This document shows positions 54,273 through 63,874 of a DNA stretch of 64,000 nucleotides, piece after piece (the stretch's first letter is position 1; the number at the start of each line of letters is the position of its first letter). Source of the stretch: Sedimentitalea sp039941015. Its GTDB lineage: Bacteria > Pseudomonadota > Alphaproteobacteria > Rhodobacterales > Rhodobacteraceae. The position numbers and the translations under genes are program-made. The stretch lies in the NCBI RefSeq assembly GCF_039941015.1, contig NZ_JBDVFI010000031.1. One strand, given 5' to 3'. The notes under the pieces were generated by a model. The model had not been told where the DNA came from and ran no database searches. It saw only the letters and a program-made list of their open reading frames with translations.

Positions 54273-55280
54273 ATGCATATCCCCCTTGTTCGCGCCGAAC
54301 ATCTGAACGTCTATCTGGGAGTCTTGCGTGAAATTGGAGAACCTGTGGATCGCGCGCTTGACCAAGCCGGATTGCCGGGATCGGTCGAGGAAAACCCAAA
54401 CGCATATCTGCATGTTCCGCGCGTTCTGGAATGTGTCTCGGCGTGCGGCGGGCACCACCCGGCAATGCACTTTGGTTTTCTCGCCGCACAACGAATGTCA
54501 CTTCAGAGCCTGCGGCCGGAAACACAGATTGCTTTTCTGAACGCGCCGAGTGGCCGCATGCGGCTCGAAGCAATGGTGCGTCGGTGCATGTTCGAAGACA
54601 GCGCGCTGGTGGGAAACGTGGTCGAAGAGGGACGCAATCTGCGCGTGCACTGCGACATGGTCGGGTTCGAAGAAAGCCCGGCGCTCGCCTATTCGGAATG
54701 GATACAGATATACGCCTTCATTTCGGCTGTGCGATCCATCGCCGGCGCAGGATGGTGCCCAACAGAGATCACCCTCGCATCCGGGGGCAAACCCTCCGTT
54801 GCCGCATATGCGGCGTTGCCAAACACGCGAATACTGCTGGGACAACCACATTGTTCGATCCTGGTGTCTATCAAAATGCTGGCCGGTCCCTGCACCCAAT
54901 CTGTAGTTCCGCCATCGCAATCTGCGCAGGATCCGTCGCCCCGTCCCTCGGCTTGGACTTACGGAGTCGGTCTGCGGGAAATGCTCAAGCCTTACATGTG
55001 CGATGCGCCGCTCGATCTTCCCGAAGTGGCCGAGATGCTTGGCACGACGACGCGCACGCTGCAACGGCGCCTGCGCCGGGAAGGGATGACTTTCAGGCAG
55101 GTGCTTGACGAGACGCGGTACGAAATCGCCTGCAGTTGTCTTGCCGATCAGGACATGAAGATCATCGATGTTGCCTTCGCGACCGGTTACGAAAACCCGC
55201 AACACTTTACCCGCGCCTTTCGGCGACTTGCTGGCATTTCTCCCCGCGACTATCGGAAATGCCGCGTTTACGCTGGCTAG
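54273..55280 (+). CDS. AraC-family regulator, OruR/Arabinose_bd type (block C, first)
   Basis: 335-aa regulator with the N-terminal ligand domain typical of this subgroup (VRAEHLNVYLGVLREIGEPV, GFLAAQRMSLQSLRPE) and a C-terminal AraC DNA-binding domain (ARTLQRRLRREGMTFRQ-type: TTTRTLQRRLRREGMTFRQV; IDVAFATGYENPQHFTRAFR; PRDYRK end). Divergent from the propeller gene and immediately upstream of the sulfatase relic. The likely targets are the neighbouring secreted proteins (inference). Confidence 0.92.
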   Translation: MHIPLVRAEHLNVYLGVLREIGEPVDRALDQAGLPGSVEENPNAYLHVPRVLECVSACGGHHPAMHFGFLAAQRMSLQSLRPETQIAFLNAPSGRMRLEAMVRRCMFEDSALVGNVVEEGRNLRVHCDMVGFEESPALAYSEWIQIYAFISAVRSIAGAGWCPTEITLASGGKPSVAAYAALPNTRILLGQPHCSILVSIKMLAGPCTQSVVPPSQSAQDPSPRPSAWTYGVGLREMLKPYMCDAPLDLPEVAEMLGTTTRTLQRRLRREGMTFRQVLDETRYEIACSCLADQDMKIIDVAFATGYENPQHFTRAFRRLAGISPRDYRKCRVYAG

Positions 55281-55648
55281 CACGCGGCGAACCCTGCGTT
55301 GCAAAGACCAATTGCGGAACAGGCACGGGCCCCTTTCAGATGCTGTCTTTTGTGTCGGCTTCTTGAAACGAGAGTTTGGCGCAAACTGGTAAGAGGCGCG
55401 ACGAACTCAACGTTACAGTCTGACGTCGATTGCGTTCTTGTCGTTCTATTTTGACAGACCAAGCGTGACTTGCAGCCACAGCGCTTCAATTGGAGGCCCT
55501 GAGAGTCGGCGAGCGAAGCCGGAAGCTATGTTTGGGAAGAAGACACGATCATCGTCATTCAACGCATATTTGGCGTGTTTCTCTCACGGGCCATTCTGGT
55601 GGCAGCAGCACCGCTCATAGCCGAAGAGGCCCCGTCTCGCCGCCGGCC

Positions 55649-55935
55649 GGCGCATCCGGAGCGACCACAACGATCGACGGGCTGCAATCGCCGCCGCCGC
55701 CAGCCTTCGGTGACCGGATCGCGTAGCAGGTAAGTGAGCCCTCTCCCTGGTGGTCGCCTCAGGTCGTGCCACCTGAATAAGCGCCGAGCACTCCTCTGAT
55801 TATAACCGACGACGCGGGATACAGCGTGCCAAGCACCTTCGCCGGCATGATCCCGACCGAAACGATGGACCAACTGGCCACCGAAGGATTGCGCTTTTCT
55901 GACGTACACTGCCCGGCCGACTCAAAGGAAGGGCG
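55649..55935 (+). pseudogene. Sulfatase relic (two in-frame stops, truncated at the active site)
   Basis: In one constant frame GASGATTTIDGLQSPPPPAF, GDRIA, then TAG, a divergent stretch, TAA, then LIITDDAGYSVPSTFAGMIP and MDQLATEGLRFSDVHCP align to residues about 32-125 of the intact sulfatase at 57517 (TTINGLQIPSPP; LLIMTDDTGYGTPSTFGG). The sequence is lost near the CSPTR active-site motif. It is an eroded duplicate with point mutations rather than frameshifts. Confidence 0.82.
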
Positions 55936-56062
55936 CGAACAAACTGCTCTGAGGCGTCCGCGGCGCGGATTATGCTCAGCCGCACCAAACTTCCCGCCAT
56001 TTTACATGGTTGTGGCGCTGAGTGCCGTCCAGTTTCATTGACGATTCATGGGAGGTCTAAAT

Positions 56063-57193
56063 CTAACCTACCAGCGACTTGGTCGCAGCGCGCTGCAATT
56101 GTCCCGGTGTCGCACCAGTCCATCGCCTCACCGCGCGGGAGAGGCAGGCGGTGTCGGAGTAACCAAGCTGAGTGGCAAGTTCAGCGAGGTCACCATCATC
56201 CGAGGAGAAATATTCAAGGGCGAGGTCCCGGCGGGCTGCGTCGAGGATGGCACTGAAATTGGTTTCGGCCATGGACAGGGAGCGCTGCAGCGACCGCAGG
56301 GTCAACCCCGAAGCCACGGCAAGATCGCTGGCAGTGGGTACGCCATCAGCGAGCATCGTTCCAATCAAATACCTGATCACTGGCTCCATGCCCCCGGCAT
56401 CGCTGAGCGGCTGGCGGCTTTCTTCTGAAATATTCACGACCGTCCCAGTGGGAAGCTGAATCTTCAGGTCCAGCACGGCATCCGACAGGTGCATGATCAG
56501 AATCCGCCCTCGCGCCGCCATCAGTACGTCACCGAACCACGGCCGTAGATGTTCGATCCCAAAGGTCGGATGGGGTGGGATTTCGACGCGTTCAAACACC
56601 GGCTCACTGGCGCCGGCAGCACGACAGAGCAGCTGGAACAAGACTGCCGTGTATTGATGCGTGATGTGCAGAGCCTCAAGCGGCACCGGTATGTCGAACG
56701 AAACCAGCAGGCGACCGCCTCCGCGCACCTTTTGAAAGACGATGCGCTCATGCGTGCAATAGGTCGGGTATGTCTTGCAGACACGTATCAACCCCGCGCG
56801 GACCGTCGGACCCTCCATCGCAGCAAGACCGAGCACACCGAGCTCGGCGACACTATCTGGAGTGACCACTTTGCAGCCAAGTTCTGGTATTTCTTCGCGC
56901 GCAGCGACGTCAGCGATAAAATTCAGAGAACTGACCAGCGGGATTGGCAGCTCGGGTTGATCCCAACTGACATATGCAAGTCGTGTTGCACGCAGACGAT
57001 TTTCGAGCGGTCGCCCATTGTCTTTAGACCATTTGACGAAGGGCGCAATCGAACTGGCGCGGATCAGGGGGAAGGATTTGATGGCGTTTCTCCGGGCCAG
57101 CTTGCCGACAAAGTCAGCATTCTCAATAATATCCGAGATTTTGGCGCGCAAAGCAAATGGCCGGAGACAGTTCGATGCTAACAGGTCACACAA
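56063..57193 (-). CDS. AraC-family regulator, Arabinose_bd type (block C, second)
   Basis: 376-aa regulator: N-terminal domain (IRASSIAPFVKWSKDNGRPL, GVLGLAAMEGPTVRAGLIRV) and C-terminal helix-turn-helix pair (SDLAVASGLTLRSLQRSLSM; LATQLGYSDTACLSRAVRRW). No ATG is available near the conserved start: TTG at 57193 is the first usable codon in the open frame, so the true start is uncertain. It is divergent from the arylsulfatase gene at 57517 and likely controls it (inference). Confidence 0.85.
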   Translation of the reverse strand: MCDLLASNCLRPFALRAKISDIIENADFVGKLARRNAIKSFPLIRASSIAPFVKWSKDNGRPLENRLRATRLAYVSWDQPELPIPLVSSLNFIADVAAREEIPELGCKVVTPDSVAELGVLGLAAMEGPTVRAGLIRVCKTYPTYCTHERIVFQKVRGGGRLLVSFDIPVPLEALHITHQYTAVLFQLLCRAAGASEPVFERVEIPPHPTFGIEHLRPWFGDVLMAARGRILIMHLSDAVLDLKIQLPTGTVVNISEESRQPLSDAGGMEPVIRYLIGTMLADGVPTASDLAVASGLTLRSLQRSLSMAETNFSAILDAARRDLALEYFSSDDGDLAELATQLGYSDTACLSRAVRRWTGATPGQLQRAATKSLVG

Positions 57194-57516
57194 CCTGACT
57201 CGCTCGTGTCCTGCGCCTCTCTCATATCCATATTTTCATGGCTTCGGGACGTATCGGCGAGCGAGCTTCGGCGTTCAAACCGCAGATATTCCGGCCCAAA
57301 GGGACTGACCAATGACGACCCGACATTTGCAAGGTGCCACGCTGGCCACTGCATGTTCTGTGACAATACCCTGCGCCGCCTCGTCCCTCCATATGCCGAA
57401 TACCCAGACTATGCTGCGGTGAAGGAACCCTTGGGCAAATTCCCAGGCTCCCGTTCCGTATCCTGAGAACCACAAAGTTAACGTTGCGCCAAACCAGAAG
57501 AAGAGGCACCTCCTGT
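57194..57516. promoter_or_regulatory. Divergent region AraC gene / arylsulfatase gene
   Basis: 323 bases between the AraC regulator and the sulfatase gene. No coding frame of merit; presumably both promoters. AGAAGAGGCACC upstream of the sulfatase ATG is a possible ribosome site. Confidence 0.4.
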
Positions 57517-60006
57517 ATGAAGACTTTATATTTCGGACTCTCAGCAACATGGCTGCTGATCGCAACCTGTGCGACCGCGCAGACGATCACCGGCACCCCC
57601 GGCGCGCCTGACGCAAAAACAACGATCAATGGTCTTCAAATCCCTTCCCCACCGCAAGAATTTCGGGGCAAGATTGAGCGTAACGCCTCTGAATCCACCA
57701 GCTACTGGCCGGCGACTATTGAGCCTAGCAAGGGCGCACCCAACGTCTTGCTGATCATGACCGACGACACCGGCTACGGCACCCCCTCAACGTTTGGCGG
57801 TGTGATCCCGACACCGGCACTCGACCGGATCGCCGAAGAAGGATTGCGCTTTACCAACTTTAACTCGACTGCGCTTTGCTCGCCGACCCGCGCTGCGCTA
57901 ATCACCGGGCGCAATCACCAATCCGCCGGTTTTGGTGTGATTGCTGAACAGGCGACGGGGTATCCCGGATACAACTCGATCATATCCAAGGACAAGGCCA
58001 CCATCGGCACGATCCTGCAGGATAACGGCTATCGCACCTCGTGGTTTGGCAAGAACCACAACACCCCGGCCTTTCAGGTCAGCCAGGCTGGTCCCTTCGA
58101 TCAGTGGCCGATTGGCATGGGTTTTGAATATTTCTACGGCTTCATGGGCGGTGACACATCGCAATGGACTCCCGGTCCGCTGATGCGCAACACCACACCG
58201 ATCTACCCCTACGAAGGCAACCCGGATTACAATCTGACCACTGCGATGGCTGACGAGGCCATTGACTATATGAACCGGATCAACACGCTCGCGCCCGAGC
58301 AACCGTTCTTTGTCTATTTCGTGCCCGGCGGCGTGCATGCGCCGCACCATCCGACGCAGGAATGGATCGACAAGATCAGCGCCATGAACCTTTTCGACGA
58401 GGGCTGGAACAAGACCCGCGAGAAGATCTTTGCCAACCAGAAGAAGCTGGGCGTTATCCCGCAGGATGCGGAAATGACCCCGTGGCCCGAAGATCTGTTG
58501 AAATCTTGGGACAAGCTGACTGATGATGAGAAAAAGATGTTTGAACGCCAGGTCGACGTCTTTGCGGCCTACGTCGCCTATAATGACCATGAAATCGGCA
58601 GGGTGATTCAGGCCGTCGATGACATGGGCAAGCTCGACAATACCATTGTCATCTACATTTCCGGCGACAACGGCGGCAGCGCCGAAGGCACACTAATCGG
58701 CACGCCAAACGAAGTCGCCGCCTTTAACGGTGTCGATGTTCCGGTCAAGGACCAGCTGGAACACTTCTACGACGCCTGGGGCAGCAACGAGACCAACCCC
58801 CACATGACCGTGGCCTGGTCGTGGATGTTTGACACGCCGTTTTCCTGGACCAAACAGATCGCGTCGCATTTCGGTGGTATCCGACAGGGCATGGCCATCG
58901 CCTGGCCGGATGTGATCAAGGACAAGGGGGGCATCCGCCACCAGTTCCATCACGTGATCGACATTGCTCCGACCATTCTGGAAGCCACCCGCATCACACC
59001 ACCCGCCGTGGTGAATGGTATCGCCCAAAGTCACATCGAAGGGGTAAGCATGGCCTACCTCTTTGACGCCGACAACGCCGATACACCCTCGACCCACCGC
59101 ACTCAATATTTCGAGATGATGGGCGACCACGCGATCTATCACGATGGGTGGATCGCCTCGACCAAGGTGATGCGCCCGCCATGGGAAATCACCGGCGCGG
59201 TCAGCCAGGACCCAGCAGGCTTCCCTTGGGAACTCTACGATCTTTCGAAAGACTGGACCCAGGCGCATGACGTTGCTGCGGAAAATCCGGAAAAGCTGAA
59301 GGAAATGGAAGCGATCTTCTGGCAGGAGGCCGAGAAATATCAGGTCCTGCCACTTGATTCGACGGTCGCTACGCGTCTCGTCATCCCGCGTCCCAGCCTC
59401 GTGGCTGGTCGAGACGAGTTCACCTGGGAAGGCACCTTTACCGGCACCCCGAACGGCGTTGCGCCCAGTGTGCTCAACACGTCCTACACAATCACAGCGG
59501 ATATCGAGGTGCCGGAAGGTGGCGGTGATGGCATGATGATCACCCAGGGCGGGCGCTTTGGTGGCTACGGCTTTTACCTGCTCAAGGGTAAGCCGGTGTT
59601 CACCTGGAACCTTCTCGATCTCAAGCGTGTCAGATGGGAGGGCAGCGAGGCCCTGACAGCAGGCAAGCACACGATCGAGTTCGACTTCCAATATGACGGA
59701 CTCGGGATGGGCACGCTCGCCTACAACAACATGAGCGGGATCGGACAAGGTGGCACCGGCACGCTCTCGGTCGATGGCAAGGTTGTCGCCACGCAGAAGA
59801 TGGAGAGATCCGTCCCGCTGATCCTGCAATGGGACGAGAACCTCGACGTGGGCGCGGATACCGGCACCGGCGTGGATGATGCCGACTACAAACCGCCCTT
59901 CGCCTTCACTGGCACGCTGGACAAGGTCACGATGCAGATCGACCACCCGGTCATGACCGAGGCAGACAAGGCCAAGCTGCAGAAGGCCATGATCACGAAG
60001 GACTGA
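57517..60006 (+). CDS. Secreted arylsulfatase, large type
   Basis: 829-aa type I sulfatase exported by a Sec signal peptide (FGLSATWLLIATCATAQ). Metal ligands Asp83-Asp84 (LLIMTDDTGYG), the formylglycine Cys121 in CSPTRAALITGR, the distal Asp-Asn pair in ISGDNGGS, and further active-site residues (GKNH) are present. The sulfatase core runs to about 560; the last 200 residues are a beta-rich C-terminal domain (DIEVPEGGGDGMMITQGGRF), giving a length like the large PAS-type sulfatases of marine bacteria. No formylglycine-generating enzyme gene is in the window. It is divergent from an AraC gene. Confidence 0.93.
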   Translation: MKTLYFGLSATWLLIATCATAQTITGTPGAPDAKTTINGLQIPSPPQEFRGKIERNASESTSYWPATIEPSKGAPNVLLIMTDDTGYGTPSTFGGVIPTPALDRIAEEGLRFTNFNSTALCSPTRAALITGRNHQSAGFGVIAEQATGYPGYNSIISKDKATIGTILQDNGYRTSWFGKNHNTPAFQVSQAGPFDQWPIGMGFEYFYGFMGGDTSQWTPGPLMRNTTPIYPYEGNPDYNLTTAMADEAIDYMNRINTLAPEQPFFVYFVPGGVHAPHHPTQEWIDKISAMNLFDEGWNKTREKIFANQKKLGVIPQDAEMTPWPEDLLKSWDKLTDDEKKMFERQVDVFAAYVAYNDHEIGRVIQAVDDMGKLDNTIVIYISGDNGGSAEGTLIGTPNEVAAFNGVDVPVKDQLEHFYDAWGSNETNPHMTVAWSWMFDTPFSWTKQIASHFGGIRQGMAIAWPDVIKDKGGIRHQFHHVIDIAPTILEATRITPPAVVNGIAQSHIEGVSMAYLFDADNADTPSTHRTQYFEMMGDHAIYHDGWIASTKVMRPPWEITGAVSQDPAGFPWELYDLSKDWTQAHDVAAENPEKLKEMEAIFWQEAEKYQVLPLDSTVATRLVIPRPSLVAGRDEFTWEGTFTGTPNGVAPSVLNTSYTITADIEVPEGGGDGMMITQGGRFGGYGFYLLKGKPVFTWNLLDLKRVRWEGSEALTAGKHTIEFDFQYDGLGMGTLAYNNMSGIGQGGTGTLSVDGKVVATQKMERSVPLILQWDENLDVGADTGTGVDDADYKPPFAFTGTLDKVTMQIDHPVMTEADKAKLQKAMITKD

Positions 60007-60015
60007 CTGCGCAAT

Positions 60016-60050
60016 TTCACCGGCGCCCAGCACAACGAGGTGCCGGTGAA
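60016..60050 (+). terminator. Intercistronic hairpin between the two sulfatase genes
   Basis: Perfect 9-bp stem TTCACCGGC / GCCGGTGAA with a 17-base loop, nine bases past the first sulfatase stop. No T-run, so perhaps processing or partial termination before the second sulfatase. Confidence 0.45.
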
Positions 60051-60121
60051 GCAAATGGTCCGGTTGGCTGCAACTCGGATGACACGTAACGACCCGAACC
60101 TAATCTAACCAAGGAATACAC

Positions 60122-61633
60122 ATGAAACGAAGCGCGATACACAACACGTTGGGCTGCGCCCTGATTGGCGCGGCAATGGGCGTGGCCCTACCGGCGTCGG
60201 CGCAGGACGAGAAGCCCAACGTCGTGTTCATCCTTGTCGACAATGTCGGCTATGGCGATTTCAGCGTTTACGGCGGCACAACGGCGACGCCGCGTATCGA
60301 CGAACTGGCGAGCGACGGCATCCGCTTTACGAATTACAACGTCGAGGTCCAGTGTACCCCGTCGCGGTCCGCGATCATGACAGGGCGCCACCCCGTGCGA
60401 TCCGGTACTTATTCGGTCCTGCCGCCTCCGGGTGGCAAGGACGGAATGGTGCCGTGGGAGTACACCATCGCCGAGTTGCTGTCTGACGCAGGTTACGCCA
60501 CCGCGCTTTACGGCAAATGGCATCTGGGCAATGAACAGGGCCGCCTGCCCAACGATCAGGGCTTTGACGAATGGTGGGGCATCCCGAACAGTTGGGACCA
60601 GTCCGGCTTTACAAGCTACCCCATGTACAACCTTCTTGCGAAGGAAATTCTTGCAGAAGAGAAAAAGACCGAACTCTTGAACGTCCCGCCGCACGTGCTG
60701 GAAGGCAAGAAGGGTGAGCCGTCCAAACCCGCCATGGATCTGGACATGAAAGTGCGCCCGGTCATCGACGCGGATTACCTCATCCCGAAGACTGTCAACT
60801 TTATCAAGGAACAGGCAGCGGCCAAGAAGCCGTTCTTCGTTTATCTCGGTTATTCAGAGATGCATCCGCCGATCCAGTGTAACCCAGCCTTCGTTGGCAC
60901 GTCGCCAGAGCGTGGCGGGATGTACTCGGATTGTATCGCCGAGATGGATTGTCGGGTCGGGCAGGTGCTGGATGGCATCGAGGAAGCAGGCGTCGCAGAC
61001 AACACCATCGTCGTTTTCAGCAGTGACAACGCCACCGGCGGTCTCTCTGGTGGTGCGGGTGCAAATGGCGGATCGAACGGCCCGTTCCGGGGCGATTTCT
61101 TTTACACCCCATTCGAGGGCAGCATGCGCGTTCCCGCCATGGTGCGCTGGCCGGGTAAATTCGCCAAGGGTCAGGTCACAGACGAAATGTTTGCTGCTGT
61201 GGACTGGTTCCCCACGCTCGCCGCGCTGGTGGGGTCACCCGACCTGGTCCCTACAGACCGCCCCATCGACGGCAAAGACGCCTCGGACTTCATGCTGGGT
61301 AAAAGCAAAACCACCGGTCGCGAAGACTACATGTTCTTCGGGACAGATGGCGAGCTGATGTCGGTCAAATGGCGGAACTACAAGATGATCAAACGGATGA
61401 CCGCAGGTCCGGCGTACGAAGCCATCGATCAGGCCTATATAGAGCCGCAACTGCCGTTGTTCTTTGATCTGTCCAGTGATCCGCACGAAGATTTCAACTT
61501 GTGGACAACAACGCTGACGATGGCATGGCTCTTTGACCCAATGCTGCACACCATTGGAGCCTTTGAAGAGAGCGTCAAAAAATTCCCGAATATTCCGGCG
61601 GGAGCGAAGGACTTTAAGGGCTATACTCAATAA
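60122..61633 (+). CDS. Secreted arylsulfatase, smaller type
   Basis: 503-aa sulfatase with a signal peptide (LGCALIGAAMGVALPASAQ). The active-site motif is CTPSRSAIMTGR (Cys78), preceded by FILVDNVGYGD, in which the usual second metal Asp is Asn41; this DN form occurs in many bacterial sulfatases. GKWHLGNE and FSSDNATGG complete the active site. Its substrate may differ from the larger neighbour. It follows the first sulfatase after 115 bases and ends in a strong terminator. Confidence 0.93.
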   Translation: MKRSAIHNTLGCALIGAAMGVALPASAQDEKPNVVFILVDNVGYGDFSVYGGTTATPRIDELASDGIRFTNYNVEVQCTPSRSAIMTGRHPVRSGTYSVLPPPGGKDGMVPWEYTIAELLSDAGYATALYGKWHLGNEQGRLPNDQGFDEWWGIPNSWDQSGFTSYPMYNLLAKEILAEEKKTELLNVPPHVLEGKKGEPSKPAMDLDMKVRPVIDADYLIPKTVNFIKEQAAAKKPFFVYLGYSEMHPPIQCNPAFVGTSPERGGMYSDCIAEMDCRVGQVLDGIEEAGVADNTIVVFSSDNATGGLSGGAGANGGSNGPFRGDFFYTPFEGSMRVPAMVRWPGKFAKGQVTDEMFAAVDWFPTLAALVGSPDLVPTDRPIDGKDASDFMLGKSKTTGREDYMFFGTDGELMSVKWRNYKMIKRMTAGPAYEAIDQAYIEPQLPLFFDLSSDPHEDFNLWTTTLTMAWLFDPMLHTIGAFEESVKKFPNIPAGAKDFKGYTQ

Positions 61634-61645
61634 ACAAACCCAACG

Positions 61646-61669
61646 CCCGCCCTGTGATTGCAGGGCGGG
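61646..61669 (+). terminator. Terminator after the second sulfatase gene
   Basis: CCCGCCCTG / CAGGGCGGG, nine-base perfect stem with a six-base loop, 12 bases after the stop, followed by TCTACC. Confidence 0.75.
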
Positions 61670-61756
61670 TCTACCTATAACCATCCGCATGAAGTGTCGG
61701 GGCAGTCGCCTATCCAAGCTCTAGGCAGGACCCGAACTACCGCCAAGGAAAACTTG

Positions 61757-62383
61757 ATGGAAAACCATCTGCAAGCCATTGCCACGTTGTTCTCGCTCGT
61801 GAACCCGATGGTCTGTGCGATGATGTTCACCAGTCTGACAAAGGACCGTACCACGCCGCAGCGCATGGCGGACGCAACGCGGGCAATTCTGACCATCGCC
61901 GTCATTCTCGTCATCGCCGCGTTTGCTGGTGCCAGCATACTCAAGGTTTTCGGCATCCCGCTGGACGTGTTTTCGGTCGCTGGCGGAATTGTCCTGTCCT
62001 TTATCGGCTTTACAATGCTGGCTGGTTCCGGATCGCCCACCCCATCGGCGCTCTCAAGCGAGGCTGCTGGCCCATCACAGTGGGGCGCGATGCTCGCGCC
62101 GATGGTCCTGTTCGCCGCCAGCCCCGGAACAATCACCGGCGTAATCACCACCGCCGCGGCACATTCGCGCGACGGCGTCCCTTTGACCGCATTGGTCGGG
62201 ATTGGTGTCGTGCTGACAGCCACATGGCTGTTCTTGTTGATTGTCGCGCGTGGATCAAAGGCCGGGGACCAAAAACCACCCAGCATGGCCCATGACATGG
62301 TCAGCCGCTATATGGGTCTGATCGTGATCGCCATGGGTATCCAATACGTCATGACCGGATACAAGGCGTTCATGGGTGGCTGA
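61757..62383 (+). CDS. MarC-family integral membrane protein
   Basis: 208-aa protein with about six hydrophobic segments and the MarC layout: N-terminal IATLFSLVNPMVCAMMFTSL, mid FSVAGGIVLSFIGFTMLAGS and PMVLFAASPGTITGVITTAA. MarC proteins are inner-membrane proteins of uncertain function. It lies between sulfatase and barrel genes, so its role in the block is unclear. ATG 61757 follows AAGGAAAAC. Confidence 0.82.
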   Translation: MENHLQAIATLFSLVNPMVCAMMFTSLTKDRTTPQRMADATRAILTIAVILVIAAFAGASILKVFGIPLDVFSVAGGIVLSFIGFTMLAGSGSPTPSALSSEAAGPSQWGAMLAPMVLFAASPGTITGVITTAAAHSRDGVPLTALVGIGVVLTATWLFLLIVARGSKAGDQKPPSMAHDMVSRYMGLIVIAMGIQYVMTGYKAFMGG

Positions 62384-62532
62384 GGAAAGACGGTTGGCGA
62401 TCGACTCTCTGACGCGGCGGAGTGTCCAAGTTTTGCACTTGGCTCAAGCGTTGCGTCCAAGCCCACAAATTCAAAAACACAAACAACATACAGACCTGCC
62501 TGAGATGCGGCAGAAAAAACGAGGATGACAGT

Positions 62533-63513
62533 ATGCTCAGGACCAGAATGAACCACCGTCCAGCGATCCTTTTCTCTACGTTTGCAACAGCGCTCATCGT
62601 TAGCGCCGCGCAGAAAGCCAACGCCGACGAGGGGGGCGTTCCATTCTGGTTCTCGGGTCAGTATGCCAGCTTTGCCGCAGTCCCCACGACCCCTGGCTGG
62701 TCGATGCCTGTGCAGGGTTACCGCTACAGTGCGAACGTCTCCCGCTCCAAACAGCTTGCTCGCGGTAACGTGGCGACGGCCGGGCTCGATACGACCGTTT
62801 CCCTGATAATGGTGCAACCGACTTACGCACCCGAGACAAAGCTCTGGGGCGGGCAATTGGCTTTGGGTTTGGGATTTGGCTGGGGCAACAACAGCGCGGA
62901 TGCAGACCTCGCGATTTCAGGCATCACACCTGAACTGAACCGCGGTGACTCTGTGACGGGGTTTACCGATCTTTACCCAATCGCCAGTCTCGCCTGGAAC
63001 AAGGGCAACAACAATTGGATGACCTATGTCACCGGCGATATCCCGACCGGTGACTATGACCCGAACAGTCTCGCGAATATCGGCATCGGGCACGGCGCCA
63101 TCGATGTGGGCGGCGGTTATACCTATTTCAATCAGGCGAGTGGGTTGGAATTTTCCGCCGTTCTCGGCGTCACCTATAATTTCGAGAACAAGGACACCGG
63201 CTATCAGAACGGGATCGATACCCATCTGGATTGGGCTGTATCGCAGTTCTTGAACGAACACTGGCAGGTTGGTCTTGTAGGGTATGCCTATGGTCAACTG
63301 ACCGGCGACACCAGTCCTATTCCGGCCCAGAACGGGCTGAAGTCCAGCGTCGCCGCCATCGGTCCAGAGTTGGGCTATTCGTTCACAGTGAACGGCCAAG
63401 CGGCCTACGCCAACCTGCGCGGCTACTGGGAATTCGCCGGCAAAAACCGCGTAGAGGGCGCCGCGGTATTCGCCACGCTCTCGATCCCGCTCGGTAGCAA
63501 TTCATCGAAGTGA
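62533..63513 (+). CDS. Outer-membrane MetA/SphA-type barrel protein (block C)
   Basis: 326-aa exported protein with a signal peptide (ILFSTFATALIVSAAQKANA) and barrel-like strands: AALDTTVSLIMVQPTYAPET-type segment (LDTTVSLIMVQPTYAPE), WMTYVTGDIPTGDYDPNSL, GAIDVGGGYTYFNQASGLEF and HLDWAVSQFLNEHWQVGLVG are typical of the phenol-MetA/SphA family. It probably carries a hydrophobic solute across the outer membrane. It pairs by family with 33064-33840. GAGGATGACAG precedes the ATG. Confidence 0.82.
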   Translation: MLRTRMNHRPAILFSTFATALIVSAAQKANADEGGVPFWFSGQYASFAAVPTTPGWSMPVQGYRYSANVSRSKQLARGNVATAGLDTTVSLIMVQPTYAPETKLWGGQLALGLGFGWGNNSADADLAISGITPELNRGDSVTGFTDLYPIASLAWNKGNNNWMTYVTGDIPTGDYDPNSLANIGIGHGAIDVGGGYTYFNQASGLEFSAVLGVTYNFENKDTGYQNGIDTHLDWAVSQFLNEHWQVGLVGYAYGQLTGDTSPIPAQNGLKSSVAAIGPELGYSFTVNGQAAYANLRGYWEFAGKNRVEGAAVFATLSIPLGSNSSK

Positions 63514-63660
63514 GAAGGGCAGTGCCAAAGGGTCCGTTGATAGATGTCGTAGATGTACTCGGTCTTGCCGCTCGTCGCAGCCGGCGCGAAGGTCTACAGA
63601 CGGCAAATGAACCAAACTTTGCAAAGATCGCCAACTGCGTTTCGCGACAGTTCGTGCATC

Positions 63661-63833
63661 CCGTACGGAACCCACTCGATGCGGCGGACCAGAGTCACGC
63701 AGATACACAAGAAGACAGGTAGCCTTCGCGCTGTTAATATTCTGCTTGGTCACACCAAGATGGGCAGCACGGCACGGTATCTGGCGTGGACTTGGAAGAT
63801 GCACTGGCCATCGTAGAAGCTATTGCAATCTAG
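63661..63833 (+). pseudogene. Tyrosine recombinase (integrase) relic
   Basis: The frame reads YGTHSMRRTRVTQIHKKTGS, LRAVNILLGHTKMGSTARYL and then goes out of frame; one added G near 63784 restores GVDLEDALAIVEAIAI before a stop at 63831. HSMRRT, GHTK and the following Tyr are the C-terminal catalytic box of tyrosine recombinases. The N-terminal part is missing. It marks mobile-element activity at the right end of block C. Confidence 0.8.
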
Positions 63834-63874
63834 CAATCCGGGCCATCTTGAGGGACGGCCCATACCGGATGATG

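Noticed and set aside
58693..60054. 453-codon minus-strand frame opposite the arylsulfatase
   Set aside because: Shadow of the sulfatase gene; composition rich in His/Val/Arg as expected for antisense of GC-rich coding DNA.
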